The notes beneath the pieces were generated by a model. That model was not told where the DNA came from. It saw nothing but the letters and a program-made list of their open reading frames with translations, and ran no database searches. 8,282 nucleotides of DNA from Sutterellaceae bacterium (GTDB lineage: Bacteria > Pseudomonadota > Gammaproteobacteria > Burkholderiales > Burkholderiaceae_F). The translations under genes and the position numbers were made by a program. Below are positions 1 through 6,043 of the stretch, piece after piece. The first letter of the stretch is position 1. The number at the start of each line of letters is the position of its first letter. The stretch spans positions 1-8,282 of the forward strand of contig JAUNOJ010000069.1 in NCBI GenBank assembly GCA_030531135.1. The letters are read 5' to 3'.

Positions 1-116
1 CCTTTCGATTTGAGATGTTGCAAATCATGGCGAAATCCCCGAAATTCAATCCCTCTTTCGCTTTATCCAAGACGCCGACAACGATAGAGCCTAAATGTTA
101 AAGAATCATATATAAG

Positions 117-965
117 CTAAGTTGATTCATTTTGCGCCCTGTTTCGTTGTTTCCGAATTCTTTGCAACGCTCTTTCTTCGGCCTCGATCTGCTCCGGTGC
201 TTTGCCTTGCAAAAACAGCACCGAATGTTCGTACTCGCGCAAAAAGAGTGCTTTGTAGGCACTGTCGTCATCGGTTTCGTAGAAGTCGACTATGGCTGTG
301 CGATATGCGGCCATACTCTCTTCTCGCAGAAAGACCGGAACCATTTTGTTGGAGGCAAGAACAGCTGTTTCTATCAGTCGCGCCAGACGTCGGTTGCCGT
401 CGGAAAAGTAATGCAGTTTGGCTAGACGCGTATGCAAATAGATCGCAAGCTCAAACGGATCGTCGATCGTCTCCGCTACCCTTTGAAGTTTGTCCAAGGC
501 CGCTTCCAACGCGTCCGAATCCTTAAGCGGCCTGTAACAGCACCCGTCAATCGCCATGGGATACTGTCGCACCTGACCGACCTGAAAATCCGGCAATAGC
601 CCGTCGACAAGCCCCGTGTGTCGTGCACAGAGATAGATTTTCTTAGAGAGGGTTTTCATCGGCAATAGATTACCCGTCACAAACTCGAACGACTTCTTTA
701 GATTTACGAGCATCACGGCGTCTTTGAACGTTTGACCGTCTTCGGTAAAGCCGTGCTGTAACAACATCGCAGCACCGCGCTTGGTATAGCGACAACCTTC
801 GATCTTGGCCGAAACGTAGGCGTAGGCAATGGAGCGTTCTTCGTAGCTGCGTGCGTTCGTCAGAAACGAAACATACGGGCATTGTGCGGCAAGAGAATGC
901 AAGTGCGCTTTTTCGGCTGCAGACAAAATGGGACGATATTCGAGAAAAGAAGTTTTGACCGGCAT
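117..965 (-). CDS. Fic-domain protein (probable AMPylator/NMP-transferase, self-inhibited type)
   Basis: Fic proteins usually transfer AMP or another nucleotide-derived group onto hydroxyl side chains of target proteins. The 282-residue product carries the Fic core motif at residues 185-196 (H185, F187, D189, G190, N191, R193, R196), so the catalytic His is present. An S-A-K-I-E-G sequence at 52-57 fits the (S/T)xxxE(G/N) inhibitory helix; with this N-terminal position it would be a class II, intramolecularly inhibited Fic protein. The base after G-N in the core motif codes for Arg192 where Gly (sometimes Lys) is usual, and Pro after the His is Tyr. The C-terminal 25 residues are charged and rich in Arg and Glu. 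I chose ATG at 965 because an AGGA (974-977) lies 8 bases upstream; a TTG six codons earlier (983) lacks a Shine-Dalgarno. No antitoxin-like partner is seen upstream, and the target is unknown. Confidence 0.9.
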   Translation of the reverse strand: MPVKTSFLEYRPILSAAEKAHLHSLAAQCPYVSFLTNARSYEERSIAYAYVSAKIEGCRYTKRGAAMLLQHGFTEDGQTFKDAVMLVNLKKSFEFVTGNLLPMKTLSKKIYLCARHTGLVDGLLPDFQVGQVRQYPMAIDGCCYRPLKDSDALEAALDKLQRVAETIDDPFELAIYLHTRLAKLHYFSDGNRRLARLIETAVLASNKMVPVFLREESMAAYRTAIVDFYETDDDSAYKALFLREYEHSVLFLQGKAPEQIEAEERALQRIRKQRNRAQNEST

Positions 966-970
966 GCGAC

Positions 971-997
971 TTATCCTGGACAACTGAACGACAGCAT
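971..997 (-). other. Possible 8-codon leader ORF upstream of fic
   Basis: ATG at 997 is preceded by GAGG (1006-1009) with an 8-base spacer. It opens a frame of eight codons (M-L-S-F-S-C-P-G) that ends in TAA at 971-973, five bases before the fic ATG. The frame differs from that of fic, and the fic Shine-Dalgarno lies inside its last codons. It could couple ribosome arrival to fic translation, or be chance; so short a frame cannot be told from noise by sequence alone. Confidence 0.2.
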
Positions 998-1048
998 CTA
1001 CTCTACCTCAAATCGCAAGTTCGCATCGCCCTGAATTTCGCTCAAGAA

Positions 1049-1093
1049 AAAGCGGTAAGGCGCACTTGTCAGCAAGTGCTCACTTACCGCTTT
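1049..1093 (-). terminator. Intrinsic terminator of the ABM-YciI/flavoprotein operon
   Basis: An 11-base outer stem (1049-1059 with 1083-1093, AAAGCGGTAAG/CTTACCGCTTT) encloses an inner 7-base stem (1062-1068 with 1073-1079) around a 4-base loop. Read leftward, the stem runs into CTTTTTCTTG, a U-rich tail. It lies about 40 bases past the flavoprotein stop codon and before fic, so it insulates fic from the upstream operon. There is no comparable T tract on the other strand. Confidence 0.85.
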
Positions 1094-1095
1094 AA

Positions 1096-1115
1096 AAGCC
1101 TTTACAGACAGGCTT
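1096..1115 (-). terminator. Small hairpin with T-tail ahead of the main terminator
   Basis: A 6-base inverted repeat (1096-1101 AAGCCT with 1110-1115 AGGCTT, 8-base loop) is followed leftward by a short TTTT run. It sits between the flavoprotein stop and the main terminator, forming a tandem arrangement. It may be an auxiliary terminator or a 3'-end stabilising stem; alone it would be weak. Confidence 0.4.
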
Positions 1116-1133
1116 CGTTTGCGTTTTGTGCTT

Positions 1134-2654
1134 CTAACGTCGGCTTTTGGCAACCTCTTGGGCCACCGCCAAACCGCTTGCAAACACATCGCACAAACGC
1201 GTGGAAATCGAGCCGCACGTGGCACCTACGGCGTAAAGTCCGTCAATGGCGCTCAAATCCGAATGACGCAGCACTTCGAAGCGAGAATTCACTTCTATGC
1301 CGCCCTCGGTCTTGAACATCACGGGCCAATAGGGCTTGGACAGGTAATACGGAGCTTTGAGGCCTTTAAAACGCGCGTCTTTTCGGCCGAATTGACTGTC
1401 CGTACCTTTAGCCGCATCGCGGGAAATCGTCTCAATCGTTTCTTTGAGTCCCTTGGCATCGACGCCGGCGAGCTTGGCGAGTTCTTCAGCCGTATCTGCC
1501 TTGACGAGACCGCCTTCCTGTAAGACTTTGGCAAATTGCCAACGAGCGGCGTTTTTGCCGGAGAATGTTTCTTCGTCAAACAACACATAACCGCCGTCCA
1601 CACCAAGTCGCAACATGGCCAAAGCGCAGCCCGAATAACGTGCCTGAGGTTCGTTCACGAAACGACGTCCCGTTTTGTCCACCACATACGCTTTGTCGGT
1701 ATCGAGCATCAGCCAAGAAAAGGAAGCCACACCTTTTTGTGTCGCCGTGTAGAACTTCGGCACCGACTCCATATCTTCCAATGCGGCACCGATCGCTTTG
1801 GCAAGCACTATGCCGTCGCCTGTGCGATCCGTCGGAATGCCGCCGCCAACAAACGCAAAGCCTTTGGGCGCGGTAGACCAATAGCGCTTGTAATGCCGCA
1901 TGAGTTTGTCATTATCCAAGAAGCCGCCGGTTGCCAAAATCACAGACTTTGCACCGATGGCAATTTCTCGGGCGTCTCGCGTACGCACCCTGACACCAAC
2001 TACTGCACCCGAGTCGTCCTGTAAGAGCTCTTGCGCGCTCGTTTGCATTAGAAAGGTGCCGCCCATTTTGTCAATGTCCGCACGCAAACGCTTGGCGAGA
2101 TCACCCATCGCGCCCTTGGGAGTCGGAAGCAAAAACGGTGCTGCCTTGGGAATCGGCAAAACATTGACACCGTTTTCATACAAAAAGTCAGCCACGGCAG
2201 GCAACTTCTCGGCACAGGCGCGCAACACGGCAGGATCGTGCTTAGCAATGCCCGAGTAGCTTGGAGACTCGGGCATGTTGTCTCTAACTTTTGAAACCGG
2301 TTCGTCAAAAAGCCCCTGATTAAGTCGCTTCCAGTAGTCTTCGATGCTCACGCCCTCTACAATGCCGTCGCGCTGATGAAAACGTGTTTGCGCGCCGAGC
2401 ACCACGCCGGTCGAGTAGATGGCGTCGCCCCCGACCCAGTTGCGCTTTTCCACCACCGTAACCTTTAAACCCTGCTTTGCCAAAGTTTTGGCAGCAGTGA
2501 GCCCAGCCATACCGGCACCGACCACCAAGACGTCACAGGTGCGATCGAATGACGGTGTCTTTTTATTTTGTGCAAAACCGGTCGTTGCAAACCCTGCCGT
2601 GGCAGCCGTTGCCGTCAACAGCAATTTGCGTCGTTGAATGGTGTTCGTTTGCAT
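1134..2654 (-). CDS. Tat-exported FAD flavoprotein, fumarate reductase/flavocytochrome c family, no haem domain
   Basis: Periplasmic family members reduce a C=C bond of an organic electron acceptor (fumarate, urocanate and others) using FAD; some relatives are dehydrogenases. The 506-residue product starts with a twin-arginine leader (R8-R9-K-L-L, then an Ala/Thr-rich stretch to about residue 28). A Rossmann FAD motif follows at G46-A-G-M-A-G51 with E69, then A-T-G-G at 241-244 and T-G-D-G at 278-281. V-N-E at 333-335 with R339 matches the position of the catalytic Arg of Shewanella flavocytochrome c3, and R486 matches its C-terminal substrate Arg. By recalled alignment, its two substrate-binding histidines are replaced here (about F301/Y302 and K448), so fumarate is doubtful. 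There is no CxxCH haem motif, so electrons must come from another protein. The ATG has AAGGA 7 bases upstream (2662-2666). It lies 15 bases after the ABM-YciI gene, so the two are very likely co-transcribed. The true substrate cannot be read from the sequence. Confidence 0.9.
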   Translation of the reverse strand: MQTNTIQRRKLLLTATAATAGFATTGFAQNKKTPSFDRTCDVLVVGAGMAGLTAAKTLAKQGLKVTVVEKRNWVGGDAIYSTGVVLGAQTRFHQRDGIVEGVSIEDYWKRLNQGLFDEPVSKVRDNMPESPSYSGIAKHDPAVLRACAEKLPAVADFLYENGVNVLPIPKAAPFLLPTPKGAMGDLAKRLRADIDKMGGTFLMQTSAQELLQDDSGAVVGVRVRTRDAREIAIGAKSVILATGGFLDNDKLMRHYKRYWSTAPKGFAFVGGGIPTDRTGDGIVLAKAIGAALEDMESVPKFYTATQKGVASFSWLMLDTDKAYVVDKTGRRFVNEPQARYSGCALAMLRLGVDGGYVLFDEETFSGKNAARWQFAKVLQEGGLVKADTAEELAKLAGVDAKGLKETIETISRDAAKGTDSQFGRKDARFKGLKAPYYLSKPYWPVMFKTEGGIEVNSRFEVLRHSDLSAIDGLYAVGATCGSISTRLCDVFASGLAVAQEVAKSRR

Positions 2655-2669
2655 ATCTGTGTCCTTGCA

Positions 2670-3359
2670 TTAATCGGGTTTGACGGCTTGAGAGCGACCG
2701 ACACGAATGGCTTCGGTCGAATACTCAACTCCACCCTTGGCTGCGGTCAAAGGATCCTTGGCGATCAATTCATCCAAGGCTGCGCGACTTTGCGCTTTGG
2801 CAATCAACCAGCCGCCGGCGCTTTGAGCATAGGGACCGAACATCAAGAAGTCGCCTGCTTCGAAATGCTTCTGAAGGTAAGCCATATGATCGGCCAAATA
2901 CGGTGCCACCTTTTCCTTGTCGGTTATGCGCACCGTCACCATGAAGCGTTGTTCTTTGCCTTGCGTCGAAGCCGTTTGCGGCCAGCTCTTGACGGGGTCG
3001 GGATAGAGCCCCGCGCCGTTGACTTCAATGAGCTTTTTCGAAACGGCCAAGTCTTTGGTCTGCGCGATGTAGTTTTTGAAATGTTCCGTCTGCGTGTGCT
3101 TCAGATAAGCATCGTGATCGGCATAGATTTCAAAGAACGTCAGATGTGTGGGATCGTTTTTGTCTTGCACCGCATAGATGGAGATGACGCCTTCTTCTTT
3201 TTCCACCGACAGGCGCATATTGGTGTTGACGATTTCTTTGAAAGATTCGACGTGATCGGGTTTGACATAGATTTCGGCCATGCGCACTTCCAAAGCGCTT
3301 GCCGTCGTGCTCAAACCCACCGTCATGGCCACCGCAGCCGTTGCCAATTTTTCCATCAT
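2670..3359 (-). CDS. Exported two-domain protein: antibiotic biosynthesis monooxygenase (ABM) fold + YciI-like fold
   Basis: The 229-residue product has a Sec signal peptide (residues 1-22, ending A-S-A before L-E-V). Residues about 24-115 look like an ABM dimeric alpha/beta-barrel domain: the stretch E-E-G-V-I-S-I-Y-A-V, then F-F-E-I-Y, then a H-T-Q-T-E-H-F helix is the usual pattern. Residues about 137-222 look like a YciI domain, with H158, the F-E-A-G-D segment (167-171), the G-P turn (175-176) and the D-P pair (202-203). Both folds belong to the ferredoxin-like dimeric barrel group; their roles range from small monooxygenases to dehydrochlorinase-like or unknown enzymes. I chose the ATG at 3359 because GGAG (3366-3369) sits 6 bases upstream and the signal peptide then begins cleanly. 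An in-frame ATG ten codons earlier falls inside an inverted repeat. It is the first gene of the unit with the flavoprotein, so it may process the same substrate or product in the periplasm. The exact function is unknown. Confidence 0.8.
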   Translation of the reverse strand: MMEKLATAAVAMTVGLSTTASALEVRMAEIYVKPDHVESFKEIVNTNMRLSVEKEEGVISIYAVQDKNDPTHLTFFEIYADHDAYLKHTQTEHFKNYIAQTKDLAVSKKLIEVNGAGLYPDPVKSWPQTASTQGKEQRFMVTVRITDKEKVAPYLADHMAYLQKHFEAGDFLMFGPYAQSAGGWLIAKAQSRAALDELIAKDPLTAAKGGVEYSTEAIRVGRSQAVKPD

Positions 3360-3365
3360 TTTGTT

Positions 3366-3369
3366 CTCC
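3366..3369 (-). promoter_or_regulatory. Shine-Dalgarno of the ABM-YciI gene
   Basis: Leftward GGAG, 6 bases before the ATG at 3359. It fixes this start over the ATG at 3389, which has no comparable site. It directly abuts the inverted repeat at 3370-3391. Confidence 0.75.
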
Positions 3370-3391
3370 GCATGAAAGTCTAAATTCATGC
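3370..3391 (-). promoter_or_regulatory. Inverted repeat abutting the ABM-YciI ribosome binding site
   Basis: Perfect 7-base arms GCATGAA (3370-3376) and TTCATGC (3385-3391) are separated by 8 bases. The right end touches the GGAG Shine-Dalgarno. In RNA it would form a hairpin immediately 5' of the ribosome binding site; in DNA it could be an operator downstream of the promoter. Confidence 0.45.
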
Positions 3392-3397
3392 AGAAAG

Positions 3398-3425
3398 CTT
3401 ATCAACCTCTCGATCAACAGTCCAA
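3398..3425 (-). promoter_or_regulatory. Candidate promoter of the ABM-YciI/flavoprotein operon
   Basis: Read leftward, TTGGAC (3425-3420) and GATAAG (3403-3398) are spaced 16 bases apart. The match to a sigma-70 -35/-10 pair is only moderate, as expected for a promoter that needs an activator. The -35 lies within one arm of the inverted repeat at 3423-3441. Confidence 0.25.
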
Positions 3426-3441
3426 TGATTTTTTCTCATTG
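3423..3441. promoter_or_regulatory. Inverted repeat CAATGA-N7-TCATTG (possible operator)
   Basis: Six-base arms at 3423-3428 and 3436-3441 flank an AT-rich 7-base spacer. It overlaps the candidate -35 of the ABM-YciI/flavoprotein promoter, which is consistent with a transcription factor site. The T-rich spacer could also be chance. Confidence 0.35.
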
Positions 3442-3447
3442 AAATTG

Positions 3448-3462
3448 ATACGGACGGCGTAT
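3448..3462. promoter_or_regulatory. Inverted repeat ATACG-N5-CGTAT (possible response-regulator site)
   Basis: Five-base arms at 3448-3452 and 3458-3462 with a 5-base spacer make a 15-base dyad. It sits just upstream of the candidate -35, where an activator of the FixJ/NarL class would bind as a dimer. The regulator encoded by the adjacent gene is of that class. The link is by position only. Confidence 0.35.
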
Positions 3463-3482
3463 GAGAGCCAACAAAAGGAAAC

Positions 3483-3508
3483 GGCCGGACATCTTCCGTC
3501 ATCCGGCC
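3483..3508 (-). terminator. Probable intrinsic terminator of the moeA/kinase/regulator operon
   Basis: A GC-rich 7-base stem (3483-3489 GGCCGGA with 3502-3508 TCCGGCC, 12-base loop) lies 22 bases past the response-regulator stop. Leftward it is followed by GTTTCCTTTTG, a broken T tract. Stem strength and position support termination; the interrupted tail may let some transcription continue into the next unit. Confidence 0.6.
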
Positions 3509-3530
3509 ACAAAAGTTGGGTTTTCAGGAA

Positions 3531-4163
3531 TCAAGACAACAGACCTCTGTCGGCGCCTTTGACCTGCTCTAACAATTCCTGCAGATTGTGCACGCGCAAC
3601 TTGCGATAGATGTTGTTGCGATGCCCCTGCACGGTGCGCTCGGAGATGCCGTAACGCTCGGCCATGTTTTTATTCAGAACACCCGCGAGGATCAATTTCG
3701 TAATTTCCTTTTCTCTCGGGCTCATTTCTTCGAAAACCTGATTGACGGCTTCGGGAGTCAACCGGCCTGCGAGCTGAGCTTCATGGATGCGTGCGGCGTT
3801 GACAATGGCGGGCTCTAAGGTCTCATAATCGACCGGCTTTTTCAAAAAATCCAAAGCTCCCATCTTTAACGTCTGAATGGCCGTATCCACATCGGCATGC
3901 CCCGTGATAAAGATGATCGGCAGTCGATTGCGGTTTTCTTTCATGTAGCGCTGCAACTCCACCCCCGACATTTCGGGCATGCGAATATCGAGCAACAGAC
4001 ACCCGGGCACGGTTGCGTCGTCGTTATCCAAAAACTCTTGTGCCGAGCCGTAAAGCACCACATTCCAACGATTGCACTCGAGCATAAAGCCCAAAGATTC
4101 TCTGACCTGCAATTCGTCATCGACAATACGAATGCATACTTTCTTTTTAAGTTCTTCAGTCAT
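3531..4163 (-). CDS. FixJ/TtrR-type response regulator
   Basis: Cytoplasmic transcription factor of a two-component system, 210 residues, the usual FixJ-family length. The receiver domain (about 9-125) has the acidic pair D15/D16, phospho-acceptor D59 in L-L-L-D-I-R-M-P, T87 and K109 in K-K-P, so all phosphorylation residues are present. A LuxR-type helix-turn-helix (about 145-200) contains S-P-R-E-K-E-I and the recognition helix after I-S-E-R-T-V-Q-G-H. The ATG overlaps the kinase stop by 8 bases and its GGAG-rich Shine-Dalgarno lies inside the kinase coding end, so translation is probably coupled. The closest characterised relative by architecture is Salmonella TtrR, although no tetrathionate reductase genes are in view. 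Likely targets, by position, are the flavoprotein unit to the left and possibly the divergent moeA/ydhY promoters. Confidence 0.93.
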   Translation of the reverse strand: MTEELKKKVCIRIVDDELQVRESLGFMLECNRWNVVLYGSAQEFLDNDDATVPGCLLLDIRMPEMSGVELQRYMKENRNRLPIIFITGHADVDTAIQTLKMGALDFLKKPVDYETLEPAIVNAARIHEAQLAGRLTPEAVNQVFEEMSPREKEITKLILAGVLNKNMAERYGISERTVQGHRNNIYRKLRVHNLQELLEQVKGADRGLLS

Positions 4164-6018
4164 CCGTCTCCTCTCCTTGAGCCGATACCAGTGTTACAAT
4201 CGCGCGCAGACCGCCCTCCGGACGGCGTTCGAAATTCAAGTGACCACCTGAGGCTTCTGCCAAAGCCATGGCAATGGGAATTCCCAAACCTGTTCCGGTT
4301 GCCTTGGTGGTCATCAAAGGCGTGGTCAGGTGCAAGAATGTTCTGTCATCCAAAATTTTACCGTTGTTTTCAATTGTGATGATGACCCGGTTTTCATCTT
4401 GGACTGCACTGATGCGAATGCGCGCCCGCTCCTGACCTTCGTTAGCCGCTTCGATGGCGTTCTTTAAAAGGTTATGAAAAAGAATTTCTGCTTCCAAGGG
4501 ATCCGCCAAAATCGATGCATTGCGGATGCCGCTCACCGAAATATGCGTTTTCGAAAGCAGTTGCGCATTAAGCCCGTGGACAGCCGACTGAATGGCATGG
4601 TGCAAATCGATCACCGTATCGCGCTTGGCATCGCCCTTTTTGTATGAGCGAACCTTTTCGACGATCTCGGTCACATTTTTGAGAGCATCGGCAATGCCCG
4701 TTCGACTCTTTTCCAACATTTTGCGATTGAGGTCTTTGCTTTCAATCGTCTCCGACAAAAGCGCCTTTTGACCGTCGCAGTAATATTTGATGGCGGCCAA
4801 AGGTTGAGAAAGCTCGTGGGCAATCATGCTTGAGAGCTGGCCGATCAACATCGTCTTTTGCATCTTTTCTTCGCGCTCGCGAAAAGCATCGGCCTTCATT
4901 TGCGCTTGGCGTTTTTCTTCCATCGTTTGAACGAGTTCGGCCGTGCGCTTTTTGACCAAAATGCCCACGCGCCAACTGTGGTACACCAGTCCCAGGGCGA
5001 TGATCGCGACAAACACCAGCCAATACCAGTAGGTTTCAATCCAACGCTTGACGCTCCACTCGCGAAGATAAGCGTAGTTTTCGATCTTTAATTCTTTATA
5101 GAGACGATCGACGGCACGTATGTCCGTTGCCACACCCCAGTGATAGCCGTCATGCAAGTGGGGCATGGTCAGAAGCGTTCTGGAAATAATGTGCGCCACC
5201 CCGGGCGATGCGCCCTGCGTGACGGCAAAGGTGATTCCGGGATAAGTTCGCGTGGAGTGAACGCACTTCATAGAGTCGCTTCGCGGGTTAAGGACTCGGA
5301 AACGATTGCGCACTTCTGCGGGTTGACCTTCGAGCCAACAGGCGGTAATCAGTGCCGAATCCACTTCGCCTTCGGCCAAAGCCTGCGTGATTTCGCGATT
5401 GTCGCTTCGACCGAAAAACCGAATTTCGGAAAAATAATTTTCGGGATCGTAACCGCGCACGGCAATTTCGGCCATACCGACGCGATACCCCATAAAGGCG
5501 GTTGAAAACGATGTGGCGATGCTTCGCCCTTGCAAATCGGCAATGGTGCCGATATCCAATTGGTCTTTACGCACGAGAAAAACCCCGGCCACGCCGTTAT
5601 TGGGATCGGGCGCTTCATTGGAAATCAAAGTACCGACACTGATTGCCCCGTGCATGGCCATGCGGGCATAGTACCCGGCACTGGCGATGAACGCATCGAT
5701 TTCTCCCGAGATGATCCCCCTTTCAAGCGTTTGGGAGTCAAGCACGTGCACTCTGACTTCGTGCGGTGCAAAAGCGGCTTGGATACGAGCGACGGTTTCG
5801 TCCAATGCACGCTTGTCTTCGGGTTTGTTGGGCAAGATAATGATGCCGATATCCACGGGCTTGGTAATGGATGCCAAAAGCGAAGCCGAGCTGATCGCAT
5901 CGGGTTCGGTTGTGTTCGCCTCCTTGTTAAGAGAGGTTTGCGCAAAGGCTGCGCCCGCAACCGCAAGTGTCGCCCACGTCAACAAAAATTGACCGACTCG
6001 CTTAACAATGGCTCTCAC
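4156..6018 (-). CDS. TtrS-like membrane sensor histidine kinase with periplasmic PhnD-like ligand-binding domain
   Basis: Senses a small molecule outside the inner membrane and phosphorylates the overlapping regulator. The 620-residue product has a signal peptide (1-26, A-F-A before Q-T). A substrate-binding-protein-like domain of the PhnD/TtrS kind spans about 55-310 and has Cys at 227 and 252, a membrane segment follows at about 329-347, then a charged coiled coil at 355-395. The H box is I-A-H401-E-L-S-Q-P-L, typical of TtrS/FixL-type kinases; the N box has N520, and the G2 box is G575-T-G-L-G-I. The G1 box is unusual: E-N-N-G-K-I at 550-555 instead of D-x-G-x-G. The start is GTG at 6018 with GAGGG just upstream. 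It lies 25 bases after the moeA-like gene. TtrS of Salmonella and ThsS sense tetrathionate and thiosulfate respectively; the ligand here is unknown. Confidence 0.92.
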   Translation of the reverse strand: MRAIVKRVGQFLLTWATLAVAGAAFAQTSLNKEANTTEPDAISSASLLASITKPVDIGIIILPNKPEDKRALDETVARIQAAFAPHEVRVHVLDSQTLERGIISGEIDAFIASAGYYARMAMHGAISVGTLISNEAPDPNNGVAGVFLVRKDQLDIGTIADLQGRSIATSFSTAFMGYRVGMAEIAVRGYDPENYFSEIRFFGRSDNREITQALAEGEVDSALITACWLEGQPAEVRNRFRVLNPRSDSMKCVHSTRTYPGITFAVTQGASPGVAHIISRTLLTMPHLHDGYHWGVATDIRAVDRLYKELKIENYAYLREWSVKRWIETYWYWLVFVAIIALGLVYHSWRVGILVKKRTAELVQTMEEKRQAQMKADAFREREEKMQKTMLIGQLSSMIAHELSQPLAAIKYYCDGQKALLSETIESKDLNRKMLEKSRTGIADALKNVTEIVEKVRSYKKGDAKRDTVIDLHHAIQSAVHGLNAQLLSKTHISVSGIRNASILADPLEAEILFHNLLKNAIEAANEGQERARIRISAVQDENRVIITIENNGKILDDRTFLHLTTPLMTTKATGTGLGIPIAMALAEASGGHLNFERRPEGGLRAIVTLVSAQGEETDD

Positions 6019-6043
6019 AAAACCCTCGTTGCCAACATTGGAT

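Noticed and set aside
1..116. Possible ends of other genes at the left edge: a rightward frame ending TAA at 99-101 and a leftward frame open to the edge
   Set aside because: Both frames are only about 30 codons, they contradict each other, and neither has a recognisable motif, start or Shine-Dalgarno. The 116 bases also show no convincing terminator hairpin for fic.
2568..3383. Long rightward open frame (271 codons) opposite the ABM-YciI gene and the start of the flavoprotein gene
   Set aside because: It spans two genes with clear domains, signal peptides and Shine-Dalgarno sites on the other strand. Its translation shows no recognisable domain, so it is an antisense shadow.
4071..4090. A third CTCGAG hexamer, at about 4077, resembling the repeated palindrome
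   Set aside because: It matches only the central bases, lacks the full TACTCGAGTA and lies inside the response-regulator coding sequence, so it is probably chance.
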